64,000 bases of DNA from Halomonas icarae (GCF_009901955.1 NZ_WUTS01000001.1:1461666-1525665); one strand, 5' to 3'; counted from the first letter of the stretch, positions 53,498 to 63,127 are shown. Translations and numbers: made by a program. The notes: generated from the letters alone by a model not told the origin.

Positions 53498-54364
53498 ATG
53501 CTCCGACGCCTCGCTCTCGTGCTGCCCGTGGCTCTGCCACTGCTGTTTGTCACCTCGCTTGCCGCTGCTGCCCCCTTCGTGTTCACCGCCATTCCCGACG
53601 AGGACGAGACACGCCTGCAGCAGCGCTTCCAGAAGATCGCCGACTATCTCGCCGACGAGCTGGAGGTCGAGGTCCGCTTCGTGCCGGTGAAGTCCTATGC
53701 CGCGGCGGTCACCGCCTTTCGCAACGACCAGGTGCAACTGGCCTGGTTCGGCGGCCTCTCCGGCGTCCAGGCCCGCGAGCGCGTGCCCGGTTCCCGAGCC
53801 CTGGCCCAGGGCGTCGAGGACGCCGAGTTCCGGACCTACTTCATCGCCCACGAGAGCACCGGCCTGGAAGAGGGCGCGGGGCTGGTCGAGGCCATGCGCG
53901 ACATGACCTTCACCTTCGGCGCCAAGGTCTCCACCTCCGGTCGCCTGATGCCCGAACACTACCTGCGCGAGGCCTTCGGCGAGGCACCCGAGGAGGTCTT
54001 CTCCCGGGTCGGCTTCAGCGGCAACCACAGCCGCACCGCCTCGCTGGTCGCCTCCGGCGCCTACCAGCTGGGGGCCCTCAACTACACCGTGTGGGAGAAC
54101 GAGCTCGACGCCGGCAATATCGATACCGACAGCGTCAGGGTGGTATGGGAGACCCCGGCCTATCCCGACTACCAGTGGACGATCCGTGGCGACGTCGACG
54201 AGCGCTTCGGCGAGGGTTTCGCCGATCGCGTCCAGCAGGCGCTGCTCGGCATGGATGACCCCGCCCTGCTGGAGAGCTTCCCGCGTTCCGGCTTTATCCC
54301 GGTGGACAATGACGACTACGAGATCATCCGCCAGGTCGGTCAGCGCCTCGACATCCTCGATTGA
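53498..54364 (+). CDS. PhnD-like oxyanion ABC transporter substrate-binding protein
   Basis: A 288-residue periplasmic binding protein; signal peptide of about 24 residues ending SLAAA. FTAIPDEDETRLQQRFQKIA and PVKSYAAAVTAFRNDQVQLA followed by WFGGLSGVQAR are, from memory, close to the family annotated as putative selenate ABC binding proteins, a PhnD relative; phosphonate, phosphite or another oxyanion is possible. It starts 40 bases after the ttr terminator and overlaps the ATPase start. Confidence 0.8.
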   Translation: MLRRLALVLPVALPLLFVTSLAAAAPFVFTAIPDEDETRLQQRFQKIADYLADELEVEVRFVPVKSYAAAVTAFRNDQVQLAWFGGLSGVQARERVPGSRALAQGVEDAEFRTYFIAHESTGLEEGAGLVEAMRDMTFTFGAKVSTSGRLMPEHYLREAFGEAPEEVFSRVGFSGNHSRTASLVASGAYQLGALNYTVWENELDAGNIDTDSVRVVWETPAYPDYQWTIRGDVDERFGEGFADRVQQALLGMDDPALLESFPRSGFIPVDNDDYEIIRQVGQRLDILD

Positions 54365-55017
54365 TGACCTCGCTGGCTCTCACGGATGTGGTGGCCGATT
54401 ACGGCGGGGAGCGCGTGATCGGCCCGCTCGATCTGACACTTGCCCGCGGCGAAAGAGTCGCCCTGGTGGGCAGGAGCGGCGCCGGCAAGTCGACACTGCT
54501 CGGCGTCATGCAGCAGCGCTGGCGCCATCACGGTGCCGCCCTGATGCCCCAGCAGCTGGGCCTGGTGCCCTCGCTGAGCGTGTTCCACAACGTCTATATG
54601 GGCGGGCTCGCCCGGCATCCCACCTGGTACAACCTGGTCACCCTGGCGCGCCCCTTCCGCCGTGATATCGACGCCATCATGCCATTGCTCGAACGCTTCG
54701 ATATCGCCGACAAGTGCTGGGCCGCGGCCGGCGAGCTGTCCGGCGGCCAGAGCCAGCGCGTCGCGGCCGCCCGCGCGATCCACCAGCGGGGCGATCTGCT
54801 GCTGGCCGACGAGCCGATATCGGCGCTCGACGGCCCGCTGGCCGAGCGGGTGCTGACCGCCCTGGGCGAGGCCTACCCCACCTCGGTGATGGCCCTGCAC
54901 GACGTGGAGCTGGCCCTGCGCTTTACCGACCGCGTGGTGGGCATTGCCGATGGCAGGATCGCCCTGGACGAGGCCAGCCACCGACTCAAGGCTCAGGATC
55001 TGCTGGTGATCTACTGA
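54364..55017 (+). CDS. PhnC-like ABC transporter ATP-binding protein
   Basis: A 217-residue ATPase, with Walker A GRSGAGKST at 36-44, signature LSGGQSQRVAAARAI and Walker B LLLADEPISALD. The ATG shares a base with the TGA of the binding-protein gene; a TTG one codon earlier is an alternative. It is shorter than typical PhnC. It powers the adjacent fused permease. Confidence 0.85.
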   Translation: MTSLALTDVVADYGGERVIGPLDLTLARGERVALVGRSGAGKSTLLGVMQQRWRHHGAALMPQQLGLVPSLSVFHNVYMGGLARHPTWYNLVTLARPFRRDIDAIMPLLERFDIADKCWAAAGELSGGQSQRVAAARAIHQRGDLLLADEPISALDGPLAERVLTALGEAYPTSVMALHDVELALRFTDRVVGIADGRIALDEASHRLKAQDLLVIY

Positions 55018-55019
55018 CC

Positions 55020-56507
55020 ATGTGGCAATCGAAAACCGTACGCACCAGCCTGGCTCTGGTGGTGCTGGCCATCGCCTGCCTCGCCCTGGCCGACCTCCAG
55101 ATCAGCGCCCACGACCCCTGGGCGGAGCTGGGCCGCCTGATGCGAGGGCTGATCCATCCGGACTTCACGGCGGTGGACTTTCTCGGCACGGCGGTCGTGC
55201 GCACCCTGGCCTTCGCCTTCGTCGGAGTGGGGGCAGGCGCCGCGGCAGGCCTGCTGCTGGCGCTGCTGTTTCAGCATCGCGCGGTACGTACCACCTGCGC
55301 CTTTGTCCGCGCCATTCACGAGCTGTTCTGGGCGCTGATCTTCCTGCAGTTCTTCGGCCTGCACCCACTGGCCGGGGTGCTCGCCATCGCCATCCCCTAT
55401 GCCGGCATCTTCGCCAAGGTGTATGCCGAGATTCTCGACGAGAGCGACCCCCAGCCGTCGAAGGTGATTCCCCACGGCAGCGGCATGGTCTCGGCTCTCC
55501 TCTACACCCGTTTCAGCCAGGCACTGCCCCACCTGGTGACCTACACCGCCTACCGGCTGGAGTGCGGCCTGCGCTCAAGCGCCGTGCTGGGCTTCGTGGG
55601 CATGCCCACCCTGGGTTTCTACCTCGAATCCTCGTTCGCCCAGGGGCACTACACCACGGTGGGTGCGCTGCTGCTGCTGTTCTATGGGCTGATCGGCACC
55701 CTCAGGCTCTGGGTCCGACCGCGCCTGCTGCCGCTCTACCTGCTGGCCGCCCCCTTCCTGCTCGGCGACGGCCTGCCGATTCGCTGGCAGAGCGTCTCGC
55801 GTTTCTTCACCGAGGACATCGTTCCCGAGCCACTGCGCCAGGGCGACGGGGTCGCCGGGCTCGTTCCCTGGCTGGGGAACCTGCTGGTCGATGAGGCGCT
55901 GCCGGGCATCTGGAACACCCTGCTGCTGACCCAGATCGCCCTGGTGGCGACCGGGCTGCTGGCGCTCATGCTCTATCCGCTGGTCTCGCAGCACTTCACG
56001 GGACGCCACGCCAGCGGCCGGGTACGCGGTGCGCTGGGTCACGGCGTGCTGGTGGTCCTGCGCTCGACCCCGGAATACCTGCTGGCCTTTATCCTGCTGC
56101 AGCTGTGGGGCCCGTCGATGCTGCCGGCGGTGGTGGCGCTGGCGATCCACAACGGCGGCATCATCGGCCACCTGGTGGGCCAGCGCAGCAACGCGATCGC
56201 CCTGCGCGCCGACGCTCCCCACGGCATCGAGCGCTATGCCTTCGAGCTGACGCCGCGGCTCTACGGCCCCTTCCTGGCCCTGCTGTTCTACCGCTGGGAG
56301 ATCATCATGCGCGAGACCGCCATCCTCGGCATCCTCGGCATCGCCACCCTGGGCTTCCATGTCGACAGCGCCATCCAGGAGATCCGCTTCGACCGGGCGA
56401 TGATCCTGATCCTGATCACCGCCCTGCTCAATATCGGTGTGGATATCCTGGCTCGCCGCCTACGCAACCGGCTACGCCTGCGGCATACCGCCAGCTGCGA
56501 GCCCTGA
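55020..56507 (+). CDS. Fused PhnE-like ABC transporter permease
   Basis: A 495-residue membrane protein with two BPD_transp (PhnE) domains in tandem: first at about 55-235 and second at about 275-480, each with TM clusters and an EAA-type loop (AVLGFVGMPTLGFYLESSFA and ILGILGIATLGFHVDSAIQE are the matching ends). Normal PhnE is one domain of about 260 residues, so this is a duplication fusion replacing two subunits. It starts 3 bases after the ATPase stop. Confidence 0.85.
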   Translation: MWQSKTVRTSLALVVLAIACLALADLQISAHDPWAELGRLMRGLIHPDFTAVDFLGTAVVRTLAFAFVGVGAGAAAGLLLALLFQHRAVRTTCAFVRAIHELFWALIFLQFFGLHPLAGVLAIAIPYAGIFAKVYAEILDESDPQPSKVIPHGSGMVSALLYTRFSQALPHLVTYTAYRLECGLRSSAVLGFVGMPTLGFYLESSFAQGHYTTVGALLLLFYGLIGTLRLWVRPRLLPLYLLAAPFLLGDGLPIRWQSVSRFFTEDIVPEPLRQGDGVAGLVPWLGNLLVDEALPGIWNTLLLTQIALVATGLLALMLYPLVSQHFTGRHASGRVRGALGHGVLVVLRSTPEYLLAFILLQLWGPSMLPAVVALAIHNGGIIGHLVGQRSNAIALRADAPHGIERYAFELTPRLYGPFLALLFYRWEIIMRETAILGILGIATLGFHVDSAIQEIRFDRAMILILITALLNIGVDILARRLRNRLRLRHTASCEP

Positions 56508-56519
56508 CGCCGACCGACG

Positions 56520-58205
56520 CTACTCAGGGAGGTCGGTCAGCGCCCCGGTGCTCGCCGAGCTGACCAGCCGGGCGTACTTGGCCAGCACCCCACGGGTGTA
56601 GCGCGGGGCCGGCTGTTGCCAGGCGGCGCGGCGGCGCTCCAGCTCCTCGACGGTGAGGGCGACGTCGATGGTGTCGGCCTCGGCATCGATGGTGATCCGG
56701 TCGCCATCTTCCACCAGGGCCAGGGGACCACCGTCGAACGCCTCGGGGGTCACATGGCCCACCACGAAGCCATGGCTGCCGCCGGAGAAGCGCCCGTCGG
56801 TGATCAGCGCCACCTCGCTGCCGAGCCCCCGGCCCATGATCGCCGAGGTGGGAGTGAGCATCTCGCGCATGCCGGGGCCGCCTCGCGGCCCCTCGTAGCG
56901 GATCACCACCACGTCGCCCGCCACCACGCTGCCATCGTTGATGCCCTTCTGGGCCTCCTCCTCGGAGTTGAACACCCGCGCCGTGCCGGCGAAGCGCGTG
57001 CCCTCCTTGCCGGTGATCTTGGCCACCGCCCCTTCCGGCGCCAGGTTACCGTGCAGGATACGCAGATGACTCTCCGCCTTGATGGGTGCATCCAGCGCCG
57101 CGATGATCTGCTGGTCCTGTGGGTAGGGGGTCACATCGGCGAGGTTCTCGGCCAGGGTCCTGCCGGTCACCGTCAGACAATCGCCGTGCAGCAGGCCGGC
57201 ATCGAGCAGCATCTTCATCAGCGGCTGGATGCCACCGATCGCCACCAGTTCGCTCATCATGTAGTGGCCACTGGGGCGCAGGTCGGCCACCACCGGCACG
57301 CGCTTGCCGATCTCGGTGAAGTCGGCAAGTGACAGCTCGACGCCGATGGTGCGCGCCATGGCGGTCAGGTGCAGCACCGCGTTGGTGGAACCGCCCAGGG
57401 CGATCACCACGCTGATGGCGTTCTCGAAGGCCTGGCGGGTCATGATGTCCGAGGGCTTGAGGTCGCGCTCGAGCAGCTCGAGCACCGCGGCACCGGCCGC
57501 CTCGCAATCCTCGCGCTTGTCGTTGGAGACGGCGTTCTGAGCCGAGCTGCCCGGCAGGCTCATGCCCAGCGCCTCGATGGCCGATGCCATGGTGTTGGCG
57601 GTATACATGCCGCCGCAGGAACCGGGGCCGGGAATGGCGGTCTCCTCGATCTGCTTGAGCTCGATCAGATCGATATCGCCACGACTGTGAGCGCCCATGG
57701 CCTCGAACACCGAGACGATATCGGTGTGGTTCTTGCCGGGCTGGATGGTACCGCCGTAGACGAACACGCTGGGACGATCGAGGCGCGCCAGGCCCATCAG
57801 ACAGCCGGGCATGTTCTTGTCGCAGCCACCGATGGCCACCAGGCCATCGAAGCCCTCGCAGCCGGCCACCGTCTCGATGGAGTCGGCGATCACCTCCCGC
57901 GACACCATCGAATACTTCATGCCCTCGGTACCGTTGGCGATGCCGTCGGAGATGGTGATGGTGTTGAAGATCACCCCCTTGCCGCCGGCGCTGTCCGCCC
58001 CGTCGCTGGCGTGACGCGCCAGCTCGTCGATATGGCTGTTGCAGGGGGTGAGGTTGCTCCAGGTCGAGGCGACTCCCACCTGGGGCTTCGCGAAGTCCTC
58101 GTCCTGAAAGCCGACCGCCCGCAACATGGCCCGGCTGGCCGCCTTGCCGGGGCCATCCACCACCTGGGCGGAGTGGCGGCGAAGATCTTTGGGGTTATCG
58201 GACAT
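56520..58205 (-). CDS. ilvD: Dihydroxy-acid dehydratase
   Basis: Converts 2,3-dihydroxy-isovalerate and related acids to 2-oxo acids in branched-chain amino acid synthesis. 561 residues. Cluster cysteines are Cys55 (TPCNSH), Cys128 ([10 protein letters not shown]) and Cys197 ([11 protein letters not shown]), the three-Cys pattern of [2Fe-2S] members, with Lys130 in the CDK motif. AGGAGG precedes the ATG at 58205. Sugar-acid dehydratases share the fold, so the ilv role is probable, not certain. Divergent from the Lrp-type gene. Confidence 0.9.
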   Translation of the reverse strand: MSDNPKDLRRHSAQVVDGPGKAASRAMLRAVGFQDEDFAKPQVGVASTWSNLTPCNSHIDELARHASDGADSAGGKGVIFNTITISDGIANGTEGMKYSMVSREVIADSIETVAGCEGFDGLVAIGGCDKNMPGCLMGLARLDRPSVFVYGGTIQPGKNHTDIVSVFEAMGAHSRGDIDLIELKQIEETAIPGPGSCGGMYTANTMASAIEALGMSLPGSSAQNAVSNDKREDCEAAGAAVLELLERDLKPSDIMTRQAFENAISVVIALGGSTNAVLHLTAMARTIGVELSLADFTEIGKRVPVVADLRPSGHYMMSELVAIGGIQPLMKMLLDAGLLHGDCLTVTGRTLAENLADVTPYPQDQQIIAALDAPIKAESHLRILHGNLAPEGAVAKITGKEGTRFAGTARVFNSEEEAQKGINDGSVVAGDVVVIRYEGPRGGPGMREMLTPTSAIMGRGLGSEVALITDGRFSGGSHGFVVGHVTPEAFDGGPLALVEDGDRITIDAEADTIDVALTVEELERRRAAWQQPAPRYTRGVLAKYARLVSSASTGALTDLPE

Positions 58206-58363
58206 GGCGGGCCTCCTGGGCATGCAAACTTGGACAGCTCACTAGAGTGGACCGTGAAGCCAGCGGCTGTCCATGGCGACGTGTCGGCAATATCGTCACT
58301 TGACGTCACGGCCCTCATTGGATGGAATAAAATTCTTACAAACAGCACAAAAGAGAAATAAAA

Positions 58364-58831
58364 ATGCCAATTGACAGCTTCGACTCCAAAATACTTGATC
58401 AACTTCAGCGCGATGCTAGCTTATCCGTTGCGAAAATCGCAGATCGCATCGGCCTGTCGCCGACCCCCTGCTGGCGGCGAATCCAGCGCCTGGAAAAGGA
58501 AGGCTTCATCGAGCGGCGTGTCGCGGTACTCAACCCCGAGAAGCTGGACCTCGGATTGACCGTGTTCGTGATGATCAAGACCGACAAGCACAATCAGGCC
58601 TGGCTGGACCGCTTTCAGGCGGCCACCCAGGCGCTCGATGAGATCATCGAGGTCAATCGCCTGGCCGGCGAGTACGACTACCTGCTCAAGGTCATCACCC
58701 GTGACAACCAGTCCTTCGATGCCTTCTACAAGCGACTCATTTCAAGAATCGAGCTGAGCAATGTCACATCCTGTTTCTCCATGGAACACGTCAAGCGCAC
58801 CCACGCCCTCCCTCTCCCCTCGGGCCAGTGA
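58364..58831 (+). CDS. Lrp/AsnC-family regulator
   Basis: A 155-residue protein, with HTH DSKILDQLQRDASLSVAKIA and IGLSPTPCWRRIQRLEKEGF (about 5-50), then the RAM effector domain with the GEYDYLLKV strand. Its coding end overlaps the class-V aminotransferase gene by 71 bases, so they belong to one operon, and it is most likely the local regulator responding to an amino acid ligand. Confidence 0.9.
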   Translation: MPIDSFDSKILDQLQRDASLSVAKIADRIGLSPTPCWRRIQRLEKEGFIERRVAVLNPEKLDLGLTVFVMIKTDKHNQAWLDRFQAATQALDEIIEVNRLAGEYDYLLKVITRDNQSFDAFYKRLISRIELSNVTSCFSMEHVKRTHALPLPSGQ

Positions 58832-60479
58832 GTGGGTCGAGCGCATTCGCAACGACATCATCGGCGAGGGGCGAGCCATTCCCGGCCCCTTCGGGCTGCG
58901 CCCGCTGGTCTACACCGACTACACCGCCTCGGGCCGTGCCCTGCACATGATCGAGCGGGCCATTCAGGAGACGGTGCTACCCGACTACGGCAACACCCAT
59001 ACCGAGACCTCCTACACCGGCATGCGCACCACCCGGCTGCGCGAGGCGGCCCGCCAGGCCGTGCGCGAGGGAGTGGGGGCCGGCCCAGAGCATGCGGTCA
59101 TCTTCGCCGGTGCCGGCGCCACCGCGGCCATCGACCGCTTCTCGCGCATTCTCGACCTCCCTGGCCTGCACCGGCCTGCCAAGGCGGCACGCCCGGTGAT
59201 CTTCATCGGCCCCTTCGAGCACCACTCCAACGATCTGGCCTGGCGCGAGGCGGATGCCGACCTGGTACGCATCCCCCTGGATGCCGACGGCCTGCCCGAC
59301 CTGGCCGCACTGGAGCACGCGCTGCAGGCCCATGCCGAGCGGCCTCTGAAGGTGGCGGCCTTCTCCGCGGCCTCCAACGTCACCGGCGTGCTGGCCGACG
59401 TACGCCAACTGGCCGCGCTGGTCCACCGCCACGGCGGCATCCTGGCCTGTGACTATGCCGCCGCGGGCCCCTATGTGCCGATCGACATGGCACAGAGTGC
59501 CCCCGGGGCCAACGATCATCTCGATGCCATCTTCCTGTCGCCCCACAAGTTCATCGGCGGCCCCGGCACCTCCGGAGTGCTGGTCATCGATCGTGCCCTG
59601 TGCCGCAACACCGTACCCGGCGTGGCCGGCGGCGGCACCGTCTCCTATGTGACCGAAGGCGAACATCACTACGTCAGCGACCCCGAGCGACGCGAGGAGG
59701 GGGGCACCCCTGGCATCGTCGAAAATATCCGCACCGGACTGGTCTTCACGCTCAAGCAGCAGGTGGGTGCTACACACATCGCCGAGCTCGAGACGGCACT
59801 GACCCGACAGGCCATGGAGCGCTGGTCGAGGCTCGACAACCTGCACCTCCTGGGGCCCCAGCACACGCCGCGTCTGGGCATCCTCTCATTCAACCTCTCG
59901 GCCGGGCCGCGGATGCTGCACCACAATCTGGTGGTGGCACTGCTCAACGACCTGTTCGGTATCCAGGCTCGCGGTGGCTGCTCCTGCGCCGGCCCCTATG
60001 CTCACGCCCTGCTGAACATCGACGACACCCAGGCCCGGCAGCATGCCGAATTAGTCCATAAGGGAAAAAGCTTATTCCGTCCAGGCTGGGTAAGGCTCGG
60101 TTTTAATTACTTCTTTAACAGTGAGACGGCTTGCTATATTATCGACGCGGTCGAATTTATCGCCCGTCATGCCGCCGTGCTGATGCGGCTCTATCGTGTC
60201 GACGTGCAGAGTGGTACCTGGCGTGCTCGCCAGGCACAGGTGCCAGGCGAAACGCCCTCGCTGAGCGCTCTGTTGAGCCCCGTTGCCCCCCACCCTGAAA
60301 CGACTCCGCCGGACTTCGCCGAGTGCTTCGCACAGGCCCGGGCGCTGGTCGAGCACGCCCGCACGTCAGTCATCGAGCCGCCAACGAGCCCCTGCGCCGA
60401 AGAGGAAGCGCTGCGCTGGTTCTGGTGGCCGCACGAGTCCAACGAGGCCGCTTCCGCCCAAGACGAGATGATCCCATGA
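58761..60479 (+). CDS. Class-V aminotransferase-fold PLP enzyme, cysteine-desulfurase-like
   Basis: A 572-residue enzyme. The PLP Lys is Lys263 in FLSPHKFIGGPGTSG. RGGCSCAGP (404-412) aligns with the R-x-G-x-x-C-A loop of SufS/CsdA, placing Cys409 at the catalytic persulfide position, with an extra Cys407. It keeps about 160 residues after that loop, absent from desulfurases of about 400 residues. Function unknown: a C-S or C-Se lyase, or an ordinary lyase/aminotransferase. The ATG at 58761 is inside the Lrp gene; no better start is visible. ATGA overlap with the next gene. Confidence 0.82.
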   Translation: MSHPVSPWNTSSAPTPSLSPRASEWVERIRNDIIGEGRAIPGPFGLRPLVYTDYTASGRALHMIERAIQETVLPDYGNTHTETSYTGMRTTRLREAARQAVREGVGAGPEHAVIFAGAGATAAIDRFSRILDLPGLHRPAKAARPVIFIGPFEHHSNDLAWREADADLVRIPLDADGLPDLAALEHALQAHAERPLKVAAFSAASNVTGVLADVRQLAALVHRHGGILACDYAAAGPYVPIDMAQSAPGANDHLDAIFLSPHKFIGGPGTSGVLVIDRALCRNTVPGVAGGGTVSYVTEGEHHYVSDPERREEGGTPGIVENIRTGLVFTLKQQVGATHIAELETALTRQAMERWSRLDNLHLLGPQHTPRLGILSFNLSAGPRMLHHNLVVALLNDLFGIQARGGCSCAGPYAHALLNIDDTQARQHAELVHKGKSLFRPGWVRLGFNYFFNSETACYIIDAVEFIARHAAVLMRLYRVDVQSGTWRARQAQVPGETPSLSALLSPVAPHPETTPPDFAECFAQARALVEHARTSVIEPPTSPCAEEEALRWFWWPHESNEAASAQDEMIP

Positions 60480-61930
60480 CCCAGACGCCGTCCTTCGCCA
60501 CCGCCGGCCTCGACCAGCTCAATGCCCGGGTACGCCACGACCTGGCGTGTCTCAACCTGCCCGCCGCCAACTGGGTGCCCTCCCGGCACACCGCCAGTGG
60601 CAGGCACGTCCACGATGTGGTGATCATCGGTGGCGGGCAGTGCGGCATGGTGGCCGCCTTTGCCCTGCTCTCCGGCGGCATCCGCAACATTCGCATCCTT
60701 GATCGCAGTCCCGCGGGCCATGAAGGGCCCTGGCTGGACTATGCACGCATGGAGACGCTGCGCTCCCCCAAGACGCTGCCCGGCCCCAGCTACGGCATGG
60801 GTTCGTTGACGTTTCGTGCCTGGTACGAGGCGCAGTTCGGCAGCGACGCCTGGGAGACGCTGGACAAGATCCCGCGCCCGATGTGGATGGACTATCTGCG
60901 CTGGTATCGCCAGGTGCTCGACCTACCCATCGATAACGAGGTAACGGTGGAGCATGTGCGTCCCGAGGGCGACCTGCTGCAGCTGGAGCTCTCCGGCCGC
61001 AACGCCCCCGACGAGCCACTGCTCACCCGCAAGCTGATCATGGCAACCGGCCGGGAAGGCACCGGCGGCCCCAAGATCCCGACCTTCGTCGACCCGCTGC
61101 CACGCCACGTCTGGGCCCACTCCGCCGACGAGATCGACTTCGCCACCCTGGCCGACAAGCGAGTGGTGGTGGTCGGCGTCGGCGCCTCGGCGGTGGACAA
61201 CGCCGCCGAGGCGCTCGAGCACGGTGCCCGGGAGGTCCGCCATCTGATTCGCCGGCCGGCGATGCCGACCGTCAACAAGATGATGGGCATCGGCTCGTTC
61301 GGCTTCACCCATGGCTACGCCGACCTGCCCGACGCGTGGCGCTGGCGCTTCATGCACTACTCCTTCGTCACCCAGACGCCGCCGCCCCGCGGCTCGACCC
61401 TGCGCGTCAGCCGCCACTCCAACGCTCACTTTCATTTCAATGCCGGCGTCACCGCCACGCGCATGGAGGGCGACGAGATCGTCATCGAGACCTCCCAGGG
61501 CAAGGCGCTGCGCTGCGACTTCCTGATCCTGGGTACCGGTTTCGAGATCGACCCCATGGCGCGCACCGAGCTGGCCGGCTATGCCGATCGCATCCTGCTG
61601 TGGAAGGATCGCTACCGTCCGCCCGCGGAACTCGAGCACGCCGAGCTGGGCAACTTCCCCTACGTGGGTCGCGACTTCGCCTTCCAGGAACGCGAACCCG
61701 GCACGGCTCCCTGGCTCAAGAACATTCACTGCTTCAACTACGGCGCCTCGCTGAGCATGGGCAAGGTGAGCGGTGATATCCCCGGCATCAGCGAGGGCGC
61801 CAGCTGGCTGGCCAGCGCCATCGCCGCCCAGCTCTATCGGGAGGATATCGAGACCCATTGGCAGACCCTGCAGGCCTACGACACCCCCGAGCTGCTCGGC
61901 GACGAGTGGCAGCCCGAACCGTTGCCCTGA
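60476..61930 (+). CDS. FAD/NAD(P)-dependent monooxygenase-like protein
   Basis: A 484-residue flavoprotein. The FAD motif GGGQCG is at 52-57, with LDRSPAGHEGPW then the ATGREGTGGPKIP loop. A second Rossmann motif begins near Gly234 (GVGASAVDNAAE), and HVWAHSADEID recalls the class B FMO fingerprint. Substrate unknown; N- or S-oxygenation is plausible given its neighbours. ATGA overlap with the class-V gene. A 15-bp repeat array follows its stop. Confidence 0.82.
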   Translation: MTQTPSFATAGLDQLNARVRHDLACLNLPAANWVPSRHTASGRHVHDVVIIGGGQCGMVAAFALLSGGIRNIRILDRSPAGHEGPWLDYARMETLRSPKTLPGPSYGMGSLTFRAWYEAQFGSDAWETLDKIPRPMWMDYLRWYRQVLDLPIDNEVTVEHVRPEGDLLQLELSGRNAPDEPLLTRKLIMATGREGTGGPKIPTFVDPLPRHVWAHSADEIDFATLADKRVVVVGVGASAVDNAAEALEHGAREVRHLIRRPAMPTVNKMMGIGSFGFTHGYADLPDAWRWRFMHYSFVTQTPPPRGSTLRVSRHSNAHFHFNAGVTATRMEGDEIVIETSQGKALRCDFLILGTGFEIDPMARTELAGYADRILLWKDRYRPPAELEHAELGNFPYVGRDFAFQEREPGTAPWLKNIHCFNYGASLSMGKVSGDIPGISEGASWLASAIAAQLYREDIETHWQTLQAYDTPELLGDEWQPEPLP

Positions 61931-61941
61931 CGCCGCGCTCG

Positions 61942-62001
61942 GTGAACCACTGCCCCGTGAACGATTGTCCAGTGAGCCTTTCCCCAGTGAATCATTGCCC
62001 C
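61942..62001 (+). repeat. Four degenerate 15-bp tandem repeats
   Basis: Successive units GTGAACCACTGCCCC, GTGAACGATTGTCCA, GTGAGCCTTTCCCCA and GTGAATCATTGCCCC fill 61942-62001 in the gap before the CMD gene. The 15-base period keeps frame with that gene, but there is no start codon for it that I trust. Role unknown. Confidence 0.7.
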
Positions 62002-62021
62002 GTTATCGACAAGGAGTCGTC

Positions 62022-62552
62022 ATGACCTCTTCCTTTAACGCCGCGGACTCGACCCCGCAGCACGTACTCGAGCAGGCCGCCGGCGTCGCGACGGCCCAGG
62101 GCCCGCTGGGCGACGCCCTGGCACGGCGCCAGGCGCTGATGAGTCGCACCCAGGCCTCCTACGAGGCCGCCCTGCTGCCCGAGGATCCGGGCGGGTTGTC
62201 ACACGCCGAGCGCGCCGTGCTGGCCTGCCGCATGGCGCGGGTCTGTCAGCAGGCCGGGCTGACCGAGCACTACGCCGCCCTGCTCGCCGAAAAGGACGCC
62301 GCTGACGAGCTGGCCGCGCTGGCCACGCCCGGCGCCCAGCCTCCGGCGGAGGACGCTCGGCTCACGGCCATCGTCGCCTATGTGGACCTCGTCACCGAGT
62401 CGCCCCGCGATGCCAGCCCCGAGGATATCCAGCGCCTTCAGCAGGCCGGCATCGCCGAAAGCGATATCGTGCGCCTGGCGGGCCTGGTCGCCTTCGTCAA
62501 CTACCAGCTGCGCGTGGCCGCGGTGCTGGCCGTGATGGGAGAGCCGACATGA
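62022..62552 (+). CDS. CMD-domain protein, Avi_7170-like
   Basis: A 176-residue, helix-rich carboxymuconolactone-decarboxylase-fold protein. It lacks a CxxC pair, so it is unlikely to be a peroxidase by itself. Its stop overlaps the next gene (ATGA). It resembles, as I recall, the CMD protein family paired with Avi_7169-like alkylhydroperoxidase proteins; partners of that pair often accompany flavin monooxygenases. AAGGAG precedes the ATG. Confidence 0.75.
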   Translation: MTSSFNAADSTPQHVLEQAAGVATAQGPLGDALARRQALMSRTQASYEAALLPEDPGGLSHAERAVLACRMARVCQQAGLTEHYAALLAEKDAADELAALATPGAQPPAEDARLTAIVAYVDLVTESPRDASPEDIQRLQQAGIAESDIVRLAGLVAFVNYQLRVAAVLAVMGEPT

Positions 62553-63127
62553 GCCGTGTGATCCGCAAGTTCACCACCCGTGTGCCCCAGTGGCGTCCGC
62601 ACCTGACCCCGGTGGATCTCGACAATGCGACCCCGGCCCAGCGTGAGGCCCTGAAGGAGACCCCGTCGAATACCAAGGTCTCCGACTATGTGCTGGTGCT
62701 GGCCCACGACCCCGAGTCGCTGCGCATTCGCACGGCGCTGTTCAACGGCATCATGTATGACCCCGACGGCCTGTCTCGTGCCGAGCGAGAACTGGGTGCC
62801 GTGGCCGCCTCGTTCGTGAACCGCTGCATCTACTGCGCCGCGGTGCACGCCCAGCGCTACAACCAGCTGACTGGCGATGATGCCGTGATGCAGGAGATCT
62901 TCTTCCACGGCGAGAAGGCCCGGCTCGACCCCCGCCAGCAGGCCATCCTGCGCTTCGCGGTGGGCCTGTCCGAATGCCCGCCGAAGGTCGGCGCCGATGA
63001 CATCGCCAGCCTGCGCGAGGCCGGCCTCGACGAGCTGGAGATTCTCGATCTGACCCTGGCGACCACCCTGTTTGGCTGGGCCAATCGCCTGATGCACACC
63101 CTGGGCGAGCCGGTGGCCGCCCGCTGA
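62549..63127 (+). CDS. AhpD-like alkylhydroperoxidase-domain protein, Avi_7169-like
   Basis: A 192-residue CMD/AhpD-fold protein with the intact CIYCAAVH motif (Cys93, Cys96, His100), the peroxidatic pattern of AhpD. It may reduce a peroxide or repair an oxidised intermediate made by the flavin monooxygenase two genes upstream. The start overlaps the stop of the first CMD gene by 4 bases. Confidence 0.82.
   Translation: MSRVIRKFTTRVPQWRPHLTPVDLDNATPAQREALKETPSNTKVSDYVLVLAHDPESLRIRTALFNGIMYDPDGLSRAERELGAVAASFVNRCIYCAAVHAQRYNQLTGDDAVMQEIFFHGEKARLDPRQQAILRFAVGLSECPPKVGADDIASLREAGLDELEILDLTLATTLFGWANRLMHTLGEPVAAR

Noticed and set aside
57600..57606. GTATAC inside ilvD as a fifth urate-regulator site
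   Set aside because: Lacks the TTG flank and lies within coding sequence.
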